Shown one piece after another: positions 1-10,575 of a DNA stretch of 64,000 nucleotides. The notes below the pieces were generated by a model that saw only the letters and a list, made by a program, of their open reading frames with translations, made no database searches and had not been told where the DNA came from. The stretch covers positions 4,045,001 through 4,109,000 of the forward strand of contig CM072340.1 in NCBI GenBank assembly GCA_036874045.1, read 5' to 3'. Origin of the DNA: Cymodocea nodosa. Lineage: Eukaryota > Streptophyta > Magnoliopsida > Alismatales > Cymodoceaceae. Position numbers and translations under genes: made by a program. Positions within the stretch are counted from its first letter, which is position 1. Each line of letters starts with the position of its first letter.

Positions 1-734
1 AATTGTGTTTTTTTCCTTACAACTGTCCTATTTCTACAACCGCTACAATGTCATATTAGAAAATAAATAGTTTGTGGAGTTACAGATAACTCAACGGACT
101 TGCTTCGTTGATTTAACTATAAAACACGTGCATAAATTTAACTATCCGATGCTCAAGTGCATTTTGAATACTTACAGACTTAACTATCCGATGTTCAGAT
201 GCATTTCGGATAGTTACAGATAACTCACCGATATATAACTTAAGTCAATTTTCCAGATCACGACACCTGTCATCAACAGTTTTATAATAAAAGAAACATT
301 TCAGAGAGTTATAGGTCTAACTATCTAATGCCCAGCTGCAATTTCGGATAGTTAGAGATAACTCACCGAAAGTTCACTTAAGTCATGCATTATGGTTTCG
401 ACACGTGTACTTCAGGAAATAATAAAATATTCTTTTAAAACATAACTATTCGACAATTTAAACATAACTGTCCGATACATGTTCGGTATGTTAAACATAA
501 CTGTCCAAAATAATAGAAAATTCAGATACTTAAGAATTTCATAGCCTACAATTTACTAACAGTTCAGAAATGTACTAAATTAACATTAATTCCACGAAAT
601 TAAGCAGATTCTTTAATTAAAGCTTATAACAGTGCAATTATAACATAATGGCTTAATTCTCATATGATAAGCTAAATATTATGCAATTAACCATCATTTA
701 ACCGTTAATATTATGCACTTTTTCATTCTAAACA
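1..734 (-). repeat. LTR-A fragment (gypsy-type LTR, U3 part)
   Basis: On the minus strand the LTR starts with TGTTTAGAATG at 734 and runs out of the window. It matches the ends of the LTRs at 12106-14077, 49469-51396 and 57792-59974. It contains paired inverted motifs TAACTATCCGA / TCGGATAGTTA and ACACGTG cores. No polypurine tract lies next to its start, unlike at 51397 and 59975, so it may have inserted into the gag scrap beside it or been joined to it by deletion. Confidence 0.85.
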
Positions 735-990
735 CCACCTTCTTGCTCCATCTCTCAAGGTGAAGTGAACAAATCTCAATAAGATGGAATCATCTATCAG
801 ATTTTGTATCTTCATTAGATTGCATACATCTTCAAATTCTTCAAGGAAGCCATAAGCATCCTCATCATCATGTCCCATGAACTTTGGTACTTGGCTGATG
901 TAGTGGGATTTCAACTAAAAGTGTGCTCCATTCTCATCTGGTAGTTGAATGCAAGTGATCCTACTTCTCTGTGTAGGATAGAACATGTCT
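735..990 (-). pseudogene. Athila-like gag (capsid) fragment
   Basis: This is a remnant of a Ty3/gypsy gag, the structural protein that forms the retrotransposon particle. The minus-strand reading contains KSHYISQVPKF, EDAYGFLEEFEDVCNLMK and FTLRDGARRW. These align well with the gag at 55407-55787 (KSNYISQLPHF, EDAYYFLREFNEVCQMMK, FTLKDTAKRW). The RW/KRW after a basic helix is the usual end of the Retrotrans_gag core. An in-frame TAG just before KSHYIS breaks the frame, and the gene stops where LTR-A begins, so only about 80 codons remain. It lies downstream of the Ath1 integrase end in the same orientation, so it is probably from a separate element. The family is confident; which element it belonged to is not. 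Confidence 0.7.
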
Positions 991-1403
991 TTGAGTACCA
1001 CCCTCCTCTCATTGTTGTTTGTTGCCATGTGTATTTCTTTTTGATTCTCGATGCGTATCAACCTGTTATCTGCACCTCTCTCCCATCTTTTCATGCACTA
1101 AGACATTCACATCAGTTATGTAATTCAAGAGTATATGCAAGAGTTATTTACATGGTGAAATATCATCAAAGTGTACAAGTATCATCATATATCATAAAAT
1201 TTCAGCATGAATGGTTCACCATATAAACTCAAGATGACATGAAACAAAGAGGATAGATGCATGATAATAAGCATATAAAATTTTGACGTGAACTTGCAAT
1301 AATCAATTTTATTGTTAACTACTAACACAATAATACATAGAATGAAAAATTACTAAAAATTAAGAGCAGAAAAACTACATCTTCAACTAAATACATATAA
1401 AAA
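991..1403. other. Noncoding spacer, no gene seen
   Basis: AT-rich DNA between the gag scrap and the Ath1 integrase end. The ORF on the plus strand here has no recognisable domain and looks like chance. No LTR or polypurine tract was found, so the 3' end of Ath1 appears to be missing. Confidence 0.5.
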
Positions 1404-2087
1404 CTAATTATAATTGGGTTCCAACAACAAAGCACTCTCTCCATGATTGTATGTTTTTCCAGGATAATATTCTTTAAGTCTTTGACCATTCACTATAGTT
1501 TTAAATCCTGTCTTACAATTTTCTATAGCTATAGCTCCATGATTATATATATGTTTAAAGATGAATGGTCCTGTCCATCTAGTCTTAAATTTTCCAGGGA
1601 ACAAATGTAATCTAGAATTATATAATAAAACTTCTTGTCCCTCATGAAAGTCCTTTCTCAAAATTTTCTTGTCATGGAATGCTTTTGCTCATTCTTTTGC
1701 AATCTTTGCATTTTCATAAGCCTCTCTTCTTATTTCTTCCAGCTCATTGAGTTGATATTTTCTTGCTTTTCCTACATCATCAACACACATGTTAAATGTT
1801 CTAATAGCCCATTCAACTTTATGTTCTATTTCTATAGGTAAATGGCATGCTTTCCCATAAACTACTCTAAATGGTGACATTCCCAACACAATTTTATAGG
1901 CAATCTTATAACCCCAAAGTGCATCATTAAGCTTTTCTGCCCAATCCTTCTTACTTGGTTTGATTACTTTTTCGAGCATTTGCTTGATTTGTCTATTGGA
2001 TACCTCAACTTGCCCATTTGTTTGAGGATGATATGGTGTTGCTAACTTGCGAGTAACCCCATACTTCCTCAAGGCCATTTGAAATAC
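1404..2087 (-). pseudogene. Integrase C-terminal half (Ath1 pol continuation)
   Basis: This is the continuation of the Ath1 pol frame after a TGA stop at 2088-2090. It holds the integrase core end and C-terminal domain. HPQTNGQVEVSNRQIK carries the catalytic Glu of the DDE triad. After a second in-frame TGA at 1689-1691 comes the C-terminal domain with VLLYNSRLHLFPGK, RWTGPF and VNGQRLKEYYPG, the signature of Athila/Tat integrases. All three pieces lie in one frame, so only two nonsense mutations separate them. Integrase would insert the cDNA into the genome. There is no chromodomain, which fits Athila rather than chromoviruses. The frame ends at 1404. Confidence 0.85.
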
Positions 2088-4949
2088 TCAGTTACAAAAG
2101 TGAGGTCCATTATCATTAATTATAGCTCTTGGAATACCAAATCTAGTAAAAATGTTAGATCTAAGAAAATCAACAACAACTTTAGCATCATTTCTCTTAG
2201 TTGGGATAGCTTCAATCCATTTAGAAACATAATCAACAGCCAACAAAATATAAGAATAACCAAAAGAAGTGGGAAATGGTCCCATGAAATCAATGCCCCA
2301 AACATCAAAAATTTCAACTTCAATGATAGGATTCAAAGGCATCATATTTCGTTTGGAAATTTTTCCCATTCTTTGGCATCTATCACAATGTCTACAATGA
2401 TCTTTAGAGTCCTTAATTAAAGAAGGCCAATAAAATCCACATTCAAGAATTTTCAAAGAAGTTTTTCTATGGCTAAGATGACCTCCACAAGCATGATTAT
2501 GACAAAAATTTAAGACATTAGAAATTTCATCTTCAGGAAGACATCTTCTTAAAATTTGATCAGAACTCATCCTATACAAATAAGGTTCTATCCAAACATA
2601 ATGTTTAGCCATGTACCTCAATCTTTTCCTATCTGGTTTAGATAAATCAGTTGGTATTAACCTTGTAGCAAGATAGTTAGCAATGTCTGCAAACCAAGGT
2701 AACTTACCAACTAGAAATAAACTCTCACCAGGAAACTTTTCATTAATCACATTATTGCATGCTGGAATATTTTCTAATCTAGAGAGGTGATCGACAACTA
2801 AATTTTCTTTTCCAACCTTATCTTTAATTTCTATGTTAAATTCTTGCAACAATAAAACCCATCGAATTAATCTTGGTTTTGCATCTTTTTTACTCATCAA
2901 ATGTTTAATGGCTGCATGATCAGTATGTACAATAACTTGATTGCAAACTAAATATGGTCTAAATTTATCTAGAGCAAAAACAACAGCAAGAAATTCTTTT
3001 TCTGTGGTAGTATAATTTACTTGAGCTTCATTCAAAGTTTTACTAGCATAGCATATGACATGATGTTTCTTATCAATTATTTGCCCAAGTACTGCACCTA
3101 CTGCATAATTGGAGGCATCACACACAATTTCAAAAGGATAATCCCATATTGGGGCATGAATTATAGAAGGAGATATTAATGCATGCTTAAGTTGATTAAA
3201 GGTAGCAAGACAATGTTCATCAAAAACAAACTCAGAATCTTTTGCAAGTAAATTAGTTATAGGTCTTGCTATCTTGCTAAAATCATGAATAAATCTTCGA
3301 TAAAAACCAGCATGTCCTAAAAAGCTTCTAACCTCCTTAACAGATTTAGGTGGCTGCAAATGAGATATAACATCAATTTTTGCCTTATCCACCTCAATCC
3401 CTCTATTAGATATTACATGCCCAAGAACTATGCCTTCATTCACCATGAAATGGCACTTTTCCCAATTTAAAATAAAGTTATTTTCAACGCATCTTTGCAA
3501 AACCATATCTAAATGATGTAAACAAATATCAAAATTTTTGCCAAAAACAAAAAAGTCTTCCATGAAAATTTCTAAAATTTTTTCATTCATATCATAAAAA
3601 ATTCCTACCATGCATCTTTGAAATGTTGCAGGCGCATTACATAAACTGAAAGGCATACGCCTAAAAGCATAGGTTCCGCTTGGACAAGTGAAAGTAGTCT
3701 TTTTTTGATCCTCAGAGATTATGGATATTTGGTTGTACCTAGAGTATTCATCAAGAAAACAATAAAATTCATGTCTAGTTAACCTTTCTAGCAACTGATC
3801 AACAAATGGTAATGGGAAATGATCTTTACGATTTGCTAAATTCAATTTACGATAATCAATACATACCCTCCAACTAGTTTTTATTCTAGTAGGCACTAAC
3901 TCAAGATCTTGATTTTCAACTACTGTAAAGCCCGATTTCTTAGGTACTACATGCACAGGGCTCACCCACCTACTATCACTACTACGGTATATAATACCGT
4001 TGTCAAGCCATTTAACTATCTCCTTCTTTACCACCTCACTCATTTGGGGATTTAATCTACATTGAGGTTCTTTAAAGGCATAGTTCTCATCTTCTAGGAT
4101 AATTCTATGTTGAACTATAGTGGGACTAACTCCTACAATATCTCTCAATTGCCAACCAAGAGCTCCTTTGTTTTTACTTAATATCTTCATTAATTTTTCT
4201 TCTTGGTTTGGAGTTAAGTTTGCTCCAATTATGACAGGATATTCATTTTGCTTATCTATAAATGCATACTTCAAATTTTGTGGAATTGATTTTAGTTGAG
4301 TCCTTTCCTTAACTTCTAAAATCAAGTCATTATTCATTTCATGCTCACCACTATTCTCTTGTAAACATGCCTTGTGTTTTAGATTATCTTCAACGTCTAT
4401 AAAGCAAATTTCAGCACTAAGTTCTTCCTCGTTACTACTATTTTCGACTTCTTCAAATAATTCAGAAATGCTTACACTAATGTTGTCATCTACTTGATGG
4501 TTTGTAGTCCTATCTCTTTTAAAAATGTTCAATGATATCACCTTATTGTTAAAGGAGATTGACATTTTACCATTTCTACAATTAATGTGGGCATTAATAG
4601 TTGCTAAGAATGGTCTCCCTAGGATCAAAGTAGATTCATTTGGTTCACAAGTTGATGTATTGGTTTCTAAAATGATAAAGTCGGTTGGGTATGTAAAATC
4701 TTCAATTTGAATTAAGATGTCCTCTACAATACCCATGGGACTCCTATATGATCTATCAGCTAGTTTAATTAATGTTCTAGTTTTCTTAATTCCTGTGATT
4801 CCCAATTGTTCATATAAGTGCTTAGGCATCACGTTAACTCCTGCACCAAGATCTAATAATGCTTTTTCAATTAAAACATTCCCTATTAAGCAAGTTATTA
4901 GAGGAACACCAGGATCATTGAATTTTTTAGTTAAACTATCAAGCAACAT
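2088..4949 (-). pseudogene. Ath1 pol: protease, reverse transcriptase, RNase H, integrase core
   Basis: A 953-residue open stretch encoding most of a Ty3/gypsy polyprotein. An aspartic protease motif lies at about residues 33-42 (DLGAGVNVMP; the usual DSGA/DLGAS catalytic Asp is present). RT fingers and palm follow, with RMPFSLCNAPATFQ. The catalytic box reads FMEDFFVFG, where YMDDF is expected, so the first active-site Asp is Glu and the Tyr is Phe. RNase H is marked by CDASNYAVGAVLG. The integrase zinc finger (HNH...CRHCDRC) is at about 818-858, and two of the three catalytic Asps ([17 protein letters not shown]) are at about 887 and 946. A TGA (CGA-to-TGA type) cuts off the rest of integrase. 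The altered RT box suggests the enzyme was already impaired. Confidence 0.9.
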
Positions 4950-4976
4950 TGAGCTAATTAACTCGGTTAAATAAAC

Positions 4977-5330
4977 TCACTTACTTAATTTTTTTCTTGG
5001 CTTCCTATGCTTGGTACAAAGGTTTTTAAGCACCCTCCCATATGCTGGAATTTTTCTAATTAATTCTAACATAGGCATATTAACATTGATTTTCTCAAAT
5101 ATGGTTCTTATAGCTTCATTTTCTTCATTTTCTTTGTTGTTGTCAAGGCGACTAGGAAATGGTGGTTTGTTGTTCATATTTTCAGATGTTTCTTCTTTCT
5201 TTTTATCCATTTCTAAGTCTATAACATGGTTTTCTTCAATTAATTCTTCATTAGTTTCATCCATTAGACATTTTTCAAGTTCAACTCCTTCATGTTCTAG
5301 TTCTACATCTTTATGTTCATCACTTGTCAA
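4977..5330 (-). pseudogene. Ath1 gag-protease linker region
   Basis: An open stretch just upstream of protease on the minus strand. An acidic, Glu/Asp-rich N-terminal part is followed by PPFPSRLDNN, IFEKINVNMPMLELIRKIP and AYGRVLKNLCTKHRK. The block 'FPSRL...f.kl.iNiP..e.i..iP.Y.kflK..' is the conserved segment between gag and protease in Athila/Tat polyproteins. Stops at its end and just upstream of the protease frame separate it from pol, so the original gag-pol reading has been broken. No enzymatic role is known for this segment; in intact elements it is part of the polyprotein. Confidence 0.75.
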
Positions 5331-5372
5331 AATATTTTCTTCCTTTTTATCTACGTTTTCTTCACTTTGTTT

Positions 5373-5873
5373 TTATTCACTTTCATGTTCTAATATGTTT
5401 CTTTCTATGGTTTTTCTAGATCCTAAGATTAAATTCACGTTTTCATCTACATTAGAGTCTTCTTCGTCATCTATGACGATTACATCTTCTTTTTGTTGTA
5501 GGAGCTTAGTAGCAACATAATAGCTATCTCCTAACTCTATGATTCTCTCTATATTCCTCATGGACTCTTCTATAGAACTACTACTAACATGATAGCAATC
5601 AAGAATATCATTTTTATCATCAATCTGAGATTTATGCATATCAAAATCATAAGAAAATTCACTAGCATCATGCAAGACATCATATTCATCACTAACATGA
5701 GTTGTTTCTTCTACTGGTTGAATTTTTATATTAAATAACTTGCTAGTGCATGTGCTTTCATCATGACCTTTTACATGGCAATAAGAACAAGCACTTTGAG
5801 ATAAAAAATCATTTATAAACTTAAAAGGATCATCATGATGAAAATTTAACATACTTGCAAGAAATTTAAGCAA
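5373..5873 (-). pseudogene. Ath1 gag C-terminal part with CCHC zinc knuckle
   Basis: A 166-residue open stretch starting 106 bases inside the primer-binding site. It carries a CCHC zinc knuckle (CSYCHVKGHDESTC; Cys29, Cys32, His37, Cys42), the RNA-binding nucleocapsid motif of gag. The rest is acidic, with no further motif. The expected capsid domain (about 300 residues in Athila) is absent upstream: only 105 bases lie between the primer site and this ORF. The 5' part of gag has therefore been deleted, unless this frame is a relic start inside a shortened gag. The stop at its end puts it in a different segment from the next open stretch at 5330. Confidence 0.7.
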
Positions 5874-5978
5874 TAAAATTCACAACTAAGCACAAGAAAG
5901 ATATGTTTATGAAAATTTATCAAACAACAAACTAAGAACTTCAAATATGGTAAAAATAAACTAAGCCAAATTGCCAAT

Positions 5979-5995
5979 CCCCAGCAATGGCGCCA
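5979..5995 (-). other. Primer-binding site, Ath1 (tRNA-Asp type)
   Basis: The minus strand reads TGGCGCCATTGCTGGGG, a near match to the TGGCGCCGTTGCCGGGG primer site common in Athila/Tat elements. It lies 6 bases inside the LTR end (spacer AGTTTT), the usual spacing. It fixes the element orientation as minus. Confidence 0.9.
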
Positions 5996-6001
5996 AAAAC
6001 T

Positions 6002-7321
6002 TGTTGAGCTATATTTTTAGCTCAAGCTTTACTGCAAGTGCGTAGTTCCTTTGGTATACATGGCAAATACAGGTCATTCTTCCACAAGGATTGTGTTTAT
6101 GACTTAATCAATTATTACTCAACTTTGCTCTTTAAGCTCTTAGGTATACTTCAGTAATTAATGACATGTGAATGTAGAATAATCAAAAATAACACAAGCT
6201 CACAAATCATGTAGTTTCAAGGCAATGTGTAGTGGAAAATGGTGATGTGAATCAATTTCTTTACTTGTAAATCTATCAAGCCATTCAAGTATGAAATCCA
6301 CACCAATTCCACGTGAGTTTAGAAGCAAGATATATGCAAAAGAAAACAAGAGAAAAAAAATAGAATATGAAGAAAAAATACACTACACTACTCTATTCTA
6401 ATTTATACTAAGTGCATGCAACTATGCTATTTGCTAATCTAGCTAAACTATACTATACTACTTGCATTAGAAATTCTTTTTGGGATTGATTTGGATAAAA
6501 TGTGATCAATATAAGAGATAACAAACTCAATTAACTACTGAAATTAAAATTAACAACTAGAGATAAATGATAGGTTCTTCATTCAAATGAACATCAACAC
6601 TTATTTTCTTCTTCTTTCAATTCACACCTCCTACTCAAATGCGCCAAGCCACCATTGATGGGTGTCATTCACTCTTGTGAAAGCCCCACCAACAGCCCCA
6701 ACAATACACGTGAATAGAGGATGCAATTTAGAAGTTGAAAAGAAGAATTAAACATTCATATACATTCATTAGAACTCTATCTAGCTAAGAAGACATATAA
6801 TTGAGATGTTCACCACCAATTCTCATCAACTCTTCCTTCTATACAAGAAAATAATAAACTCTAAGGGCTATCACTACCTTAGGAGCTTCTTCTCTTCTTC
6901 TCTAGAGCTTTGAATTCAATTGAACTTGGCAGCAACCTGACCTCCAAGCCTAGATGTTTTCTCCTTAGCCCTTGGAATGGTGAATAACATCAATGGATGG
7001 TCTCCTTGCAAGCATAAGCCTCACCTCCAAGCTTTCTTCTCTTCTTTCTTTCTCTCGTTGGAAGCACCAAGGTGGTCTACGAAATTCCTCTCCCCTTGCA
7101 TCTATGTTGGCATGTGTTCTCTCTCTTTGATGTGGCACCTTGGTTTTATCACCAAGCCAATAGGATGCCATAGATCTAGGAGGGCCAATAAGGTGTTGAC
7201 ATGTCCTCTTCTTTAAAGTTTAGTCCACCAACTTTTGATTCTTTACATCTTCTTTTGGTCTTTTGCATTAAGCTCCTTCCATATGTGTGTTACCTACAAT
7301 TAATGGAAATTGAACTCCAAC
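6002..7321 (-). repeat. Ath1 5' LTR (1320 bp)
   Basis: On the minus strand it runs from TGTTGGAGTT (7321) to AGCTCAACA (6002), with TG...CA ends and a 5-bp inverted repeat TGTTG/CAACA. The primer-binding site follows after 6 bases. The 3' end carries the 'ACTGCAAGTGC...AAATACAGGTC' block (plus-strand reading, about 6030-6080) that also occurs in LTR-A and is typical of Athila/Tat LTRs. No second copy is in the window, so insertion age cannot be estimated. Confidence 0.85.
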
Positions 7322-7539
7322 AGACGTTAGCCAACATAGGACATTCAAAATAAAATCAATGTGTTCCATGTAAAATTATATCCAATGGGGGATGCACTTG
7401 TTAATTAAATTTCTATATTACACTATATTTCAAGACTTATATTACCCATAATTAATATCATTTATCCACCATAGATAGATAATATCATGCAAAATTACTT
7501 ATAAAATTCATTAAAAATGGGCAAAATTAAAGCTTGAAC
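7322..7539. other. Flanking spacer, nothing recognised
   Basis: AT-rich DNA between the Ath1 LTR and the truncated end of S4 gag. No matching target-site duplication could be confirmed because the far end of Ath1 is missing. Confidence 0.4.
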
Positions 7540-8708
7540 AATAAGCACATAATAATTCATCAAAGTTAAAATCTGAATGACTTTTAGGATCAGATATTAC
7601 CTCAGACTCATTTTCCATGAAGCACACATGAGCAATGTCTTCTAACTCTTGTTCTTCTTCTAAATGTGAACATTTTGATGATAATTCCTCAGATTCAGAC
7701 TCTTCTGACGTGTCATCTCAAGTGACCTTCAAAGTCTTTTTCTTGTAAAACTTTTTCTGAGTTTTTTGAGTCTTCTTCTTCTAATTTGTCCTACTTTGCT
7801 TTTCATTTTTCCTTATAGGACAATCTAAAGAAAGATGTCCAGGTTTCTTGCAGTTGTAACATACATACTTTCTAGATGAAAAATTCTTTTCATTTAGTGA
7901 CTTTGACATTGAGGGTTTGTCATTTCTGTTCCTTTGCTGTCTCCTAGCTTTCCATGCTTTCTTGAATTTCCTAGTTAGCAAAATCAAATCCTTGTCAGAA
8001 TCAGTGGATATTTCAAAATCTGAATTAATTTCAAAGGTAATTTCTTTTCTTCATTTTTAATTTGTTGTGACTCAATGAATCATTTAATTGAACTTCATAA
8101 GTAGTTAAATTTCCTATAAGTTCATTTATAGTATAAACATTTAAGTCTCATGATTCCTTAATTGATGTCACTTTCTAAGATCATTTAGAACTTAGGGATC
8201 TAAGAATTTTTCTCACCAAATCCTTTTGTTCAAAATTCTTTCTTAAGCATTTTAAAGAATTTATGATATCTAGGAATCTAGAAAACATCTCAAAAATACT
8301 TTTGTCTTCATGCATCTTAAAGAGTTTATACTTATGAATTAACATATTAATCTTAGTCTCTTTAACTTGAGAAGTACCTTCATATGAAACTTCTAAAGCA
8401 TGCCACACCTCATAAGCAGATTTATATGCCGACACTTTACTGAACTGTTTATAACTCAATGCACAAAATAAGATATTTAAGCCTTTTGCATTTAGAGTTT
8501 CATTTTCTTTTTCAATAACTGTTCAAGTATTATAAGTAGTTAACAGATTATATGGTTTAGAAATCATGAATCACAACTTATGATCTATACTCTAAGAAAA
8601 TACTTTCATCCTATATTTCCAATATTCAAAATGTATTCCATCAAATAAAGGAGGATGATTAGGATTTTGGCCTTCATACAAAGAAAAATTACTATTTCTA
8701 GTAGCCAT
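7540..8708 (-). pseudogene. S4 gag (UBN2-like, CCHC knuckle), truncated
   Basis: Copia-type gag of the sirevirus-like family, aligned throughout with S2 gag (34467 onward) and S3 gag. The start ATG (8708) is followed by the family N-terminus. An open piece at 8459-8181 contains AYEVWHALEVSYEGTSQVK and ETKINMLIHKYKLFKMHED, the gag_pre/UBN2-type core. A later piece (7987-7781) carries an intact zinc knuckle, CYNCKKPGHLSLDC. Several stops and small frameshifts break the frame, and the gene ends at about 7540, where S3 and S2 continue with the acidic gag C-terminus. Gag would package element RNA; this copy cannot make a full protein. Confidence 0.85.
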
Positions 8709-8894
8709 CTTACCTTAGATTTTTCAACCTATAAGATTTTAAACAATTTGAAACTTTCGAAAACAACTTAAGCCTAAAATCAATAAAGTTAAACGTATGT
8801 TCAAATATTAATTTCTGTTTAAAAATAAGGAAGGTAAAATAAGCTCTGATATTAATTAAGTTGGTATCGATTTTATATCAAAGATTATAAACTT

Positions 8895-8906
8895 GCTCTG
8901 ATACCA
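8895..8906 (-). other. Primer-binding site, S4 (initiator Met-tRNA)
   Basis: Perfect TGGTATCAGAGC on the minus strand, 2 bases inside the LTR end (CCTACA), as in most plant Ty1/copia elements. Confidence 0.92.
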
Positions 8907-8908
8907 CT

Positions 8909-10355
8909 TGTAGGATCAAATAACTACACAAGAGGGGGGTGAATTGTGCTTTTCAACATTTTCAATTATAATTGAAACTTCAAAATTAAAAACAAGTTGA
9001 AACACAATTTTAATCAAATCATTTTATTCAATATTTCAATTACAATATACAATTCAATTCTCCTCAAAAATTGTAGATGCAATTATATAACGATACCATG
9101 TTTCATCTAATCAATTTCATAACTACAAATAGAGAAAACTAATTTACAGAATTTAAAACATTTCTCCTTGTTTGAGATTTTTCTTATTCTTCTTCTTCTT
9201 CTGCAAATCTTTAGTGACTAATATCTGACTTTCTCTACTTCACCAAATTTTCTTCTATCTGAGAGCTTTTCCTTGGAGAGGTGTTTTGATCTCTGAAAAT
9301 ATATTTGTTTGGTGTGTAGGGATGATTGATCAATGAGAATTCTATGCTTTTTATATTGTATCTTCATTTCATGCATATCCTCCATGTTTAACCACAATCA
9401 GTTTTCCACTCTTCACATCTTCTCTTTTTCCTTCATCAAAATACACACGTTCTAACCTACATTTTCCTCTCAAATTTTCTTTAATCATCAATCCTAGATC
9501 TTTGAAAATTTTCTTGTAAAATAAACTTTCTCGTCCAAAAATTTTCTATCAAGTGTAATAACAAGTCATTGTGTTAATGTTAACTAAACAAGTAAAACAA
9601 GTAGGTTTATAACTAAACATATCTAACTTAACGAGTTCATCAAGTGCCAAATCACATGATATGTATTGTAACTAACTCAATGAACTAAGTTTGTGGTGTT
9701 ACGCTAACTCAACAAATTAGTAAATAAATGTTTTAAACAATAAAGTATTTACCACGTGCAATAATAATAATTTTAAGTTTATAATGCTAACCTAACGCGT
9801 TGCCTTAGTGTTCAATATAGTAACTCAACACGTATAGTTATGTTAACTTAATGAGTTAAACATATACAACTCACGTGATACAATATAACATTCATAAACT
9901 TTAATTTCACCACGTGCATAATACTAACTTAACGAGTTCGTCTCTTCACTTTAACATTTTCTTCATTAACTCAATGAGTTCTCATGTGACCTATTTTAAC
10001 CTTTAAGCCTATAACTGAATGAGTTCTCACATGACCTTTATACAAATAAAGCACTAACTTAATGAGTTGTCTTAACGTACACTGCACATGATACATAAAA
10101 TGTAACTTTAAAACATATCATGCTTTACAATAAAAACACACGATAACTGAACGTTTAGTTAAATAAAAAGTTAGTATAAATCAACAACTAGTTATTTAAC
10201 TTAGCATAATTTCAAATCCATTATAGACAAGTATTTATATCAAAAAACTTTTTCTGTATTAATTGATGTTCTTAATTTACTTTCACAAATAATAGTAATT
10301 GAGTAAATATGATTACATTCATTTAGCATACATTATCAAAACAAAATACTCAATA
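8909..10355 (-). repeat. S4 5' LTR (about 1447 bp)
   Basis: Sense is minus. It ends CCTACA at 8909; its start is degraded (TATTGAGTATT, expected TGTTGAGTATT) at 10355. A TATA-like box (minus TATAAAAAG) lies at 9347-9355. Upstream U3 (9560-10150) is packed with AACTTAACGAGTT-like palindromes and ACGTG cores. It matches the LTRs at 21097, 27914, 32607 and 41678. Confidence 0.85.
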
Positions 10356-10575
10356 ATTTAATATGATGTACACAAATCATTCTATAAGTTTAATCAATCA
10401 AAGTAAATGTATCTTAGATCATATGCATTTCATTTAATTGAAAAATCAACATTTCACCTCTTTCAGGATTTCAAACAATTTTCTGAATTTCAGTTAAGCA
10501 TTCTGAGTTCACTTTAAAATTGTAAAACTGTTAAACTCATAAAATTCAGTAAAAACATAAGATAGTCCATATTTG
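10356..10575 (-). repeat. Fragment of the shared noncoding module
   Basis: About 220 bp matching 52290-52490 and 60870-61085 in the A-type elements, and distantly the reverse complement of about 37490-37680 in S2. It shares TAATCAATCAA, CAGGATTTCA and TAAAACATAAG-like blocks in the same order. It stops abruptly at the S4 LTR, as if S4 had inserted into an older copy. Confidence 0.65.

Larger units (their letters stand above)
1404..7321 (-). mobile_element. Ath1: Athila-like Ty3/gypsy retrotransposon, 3' truncated
   Basis: Reading on the minus strand: 5' LTR (7321-6002), primer-binding site (5995-5979), gag zinc knuckle (5873-5373), gag-pro linker (5330-4977), then protease, RT, RNase H and integrase (4949-1404). 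The domain order, the TGGCGCC primer site and the protein motifs fit the Athila/Tat branch of Ty3/gypsy. The N-terminal capsid half of gag is missing, and no 3' LTR was found before 1404, so the element is incomplete at both ends of its internal region. It is non-functional as it stands. Confidence 0.85.
7540..10355 (-). mobile_element. S4: sirevirus-like Ty1/copia element, 5' end only
   Basis: Reading on the minus strand: LTR (10355-8909), primer-binding site (8906-8895) and gag (8708-7540), then the match stops. It is the same family as S3, S1 and S2. Everything 3' of the middle of gag has been lost. Confidence 0.85.

Noticed and set aside
945-1226. 93-codon plus-strand ORF
   Set aside because: No recognisable motif; it overlaps the reverse of the gag scrap and spacer.
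9560-10150. CRISPR-like array of short repeats with spacers
   Set aside because: The motif is palindromic, variable in spacing and part of an LTR promoter in a plant genome.
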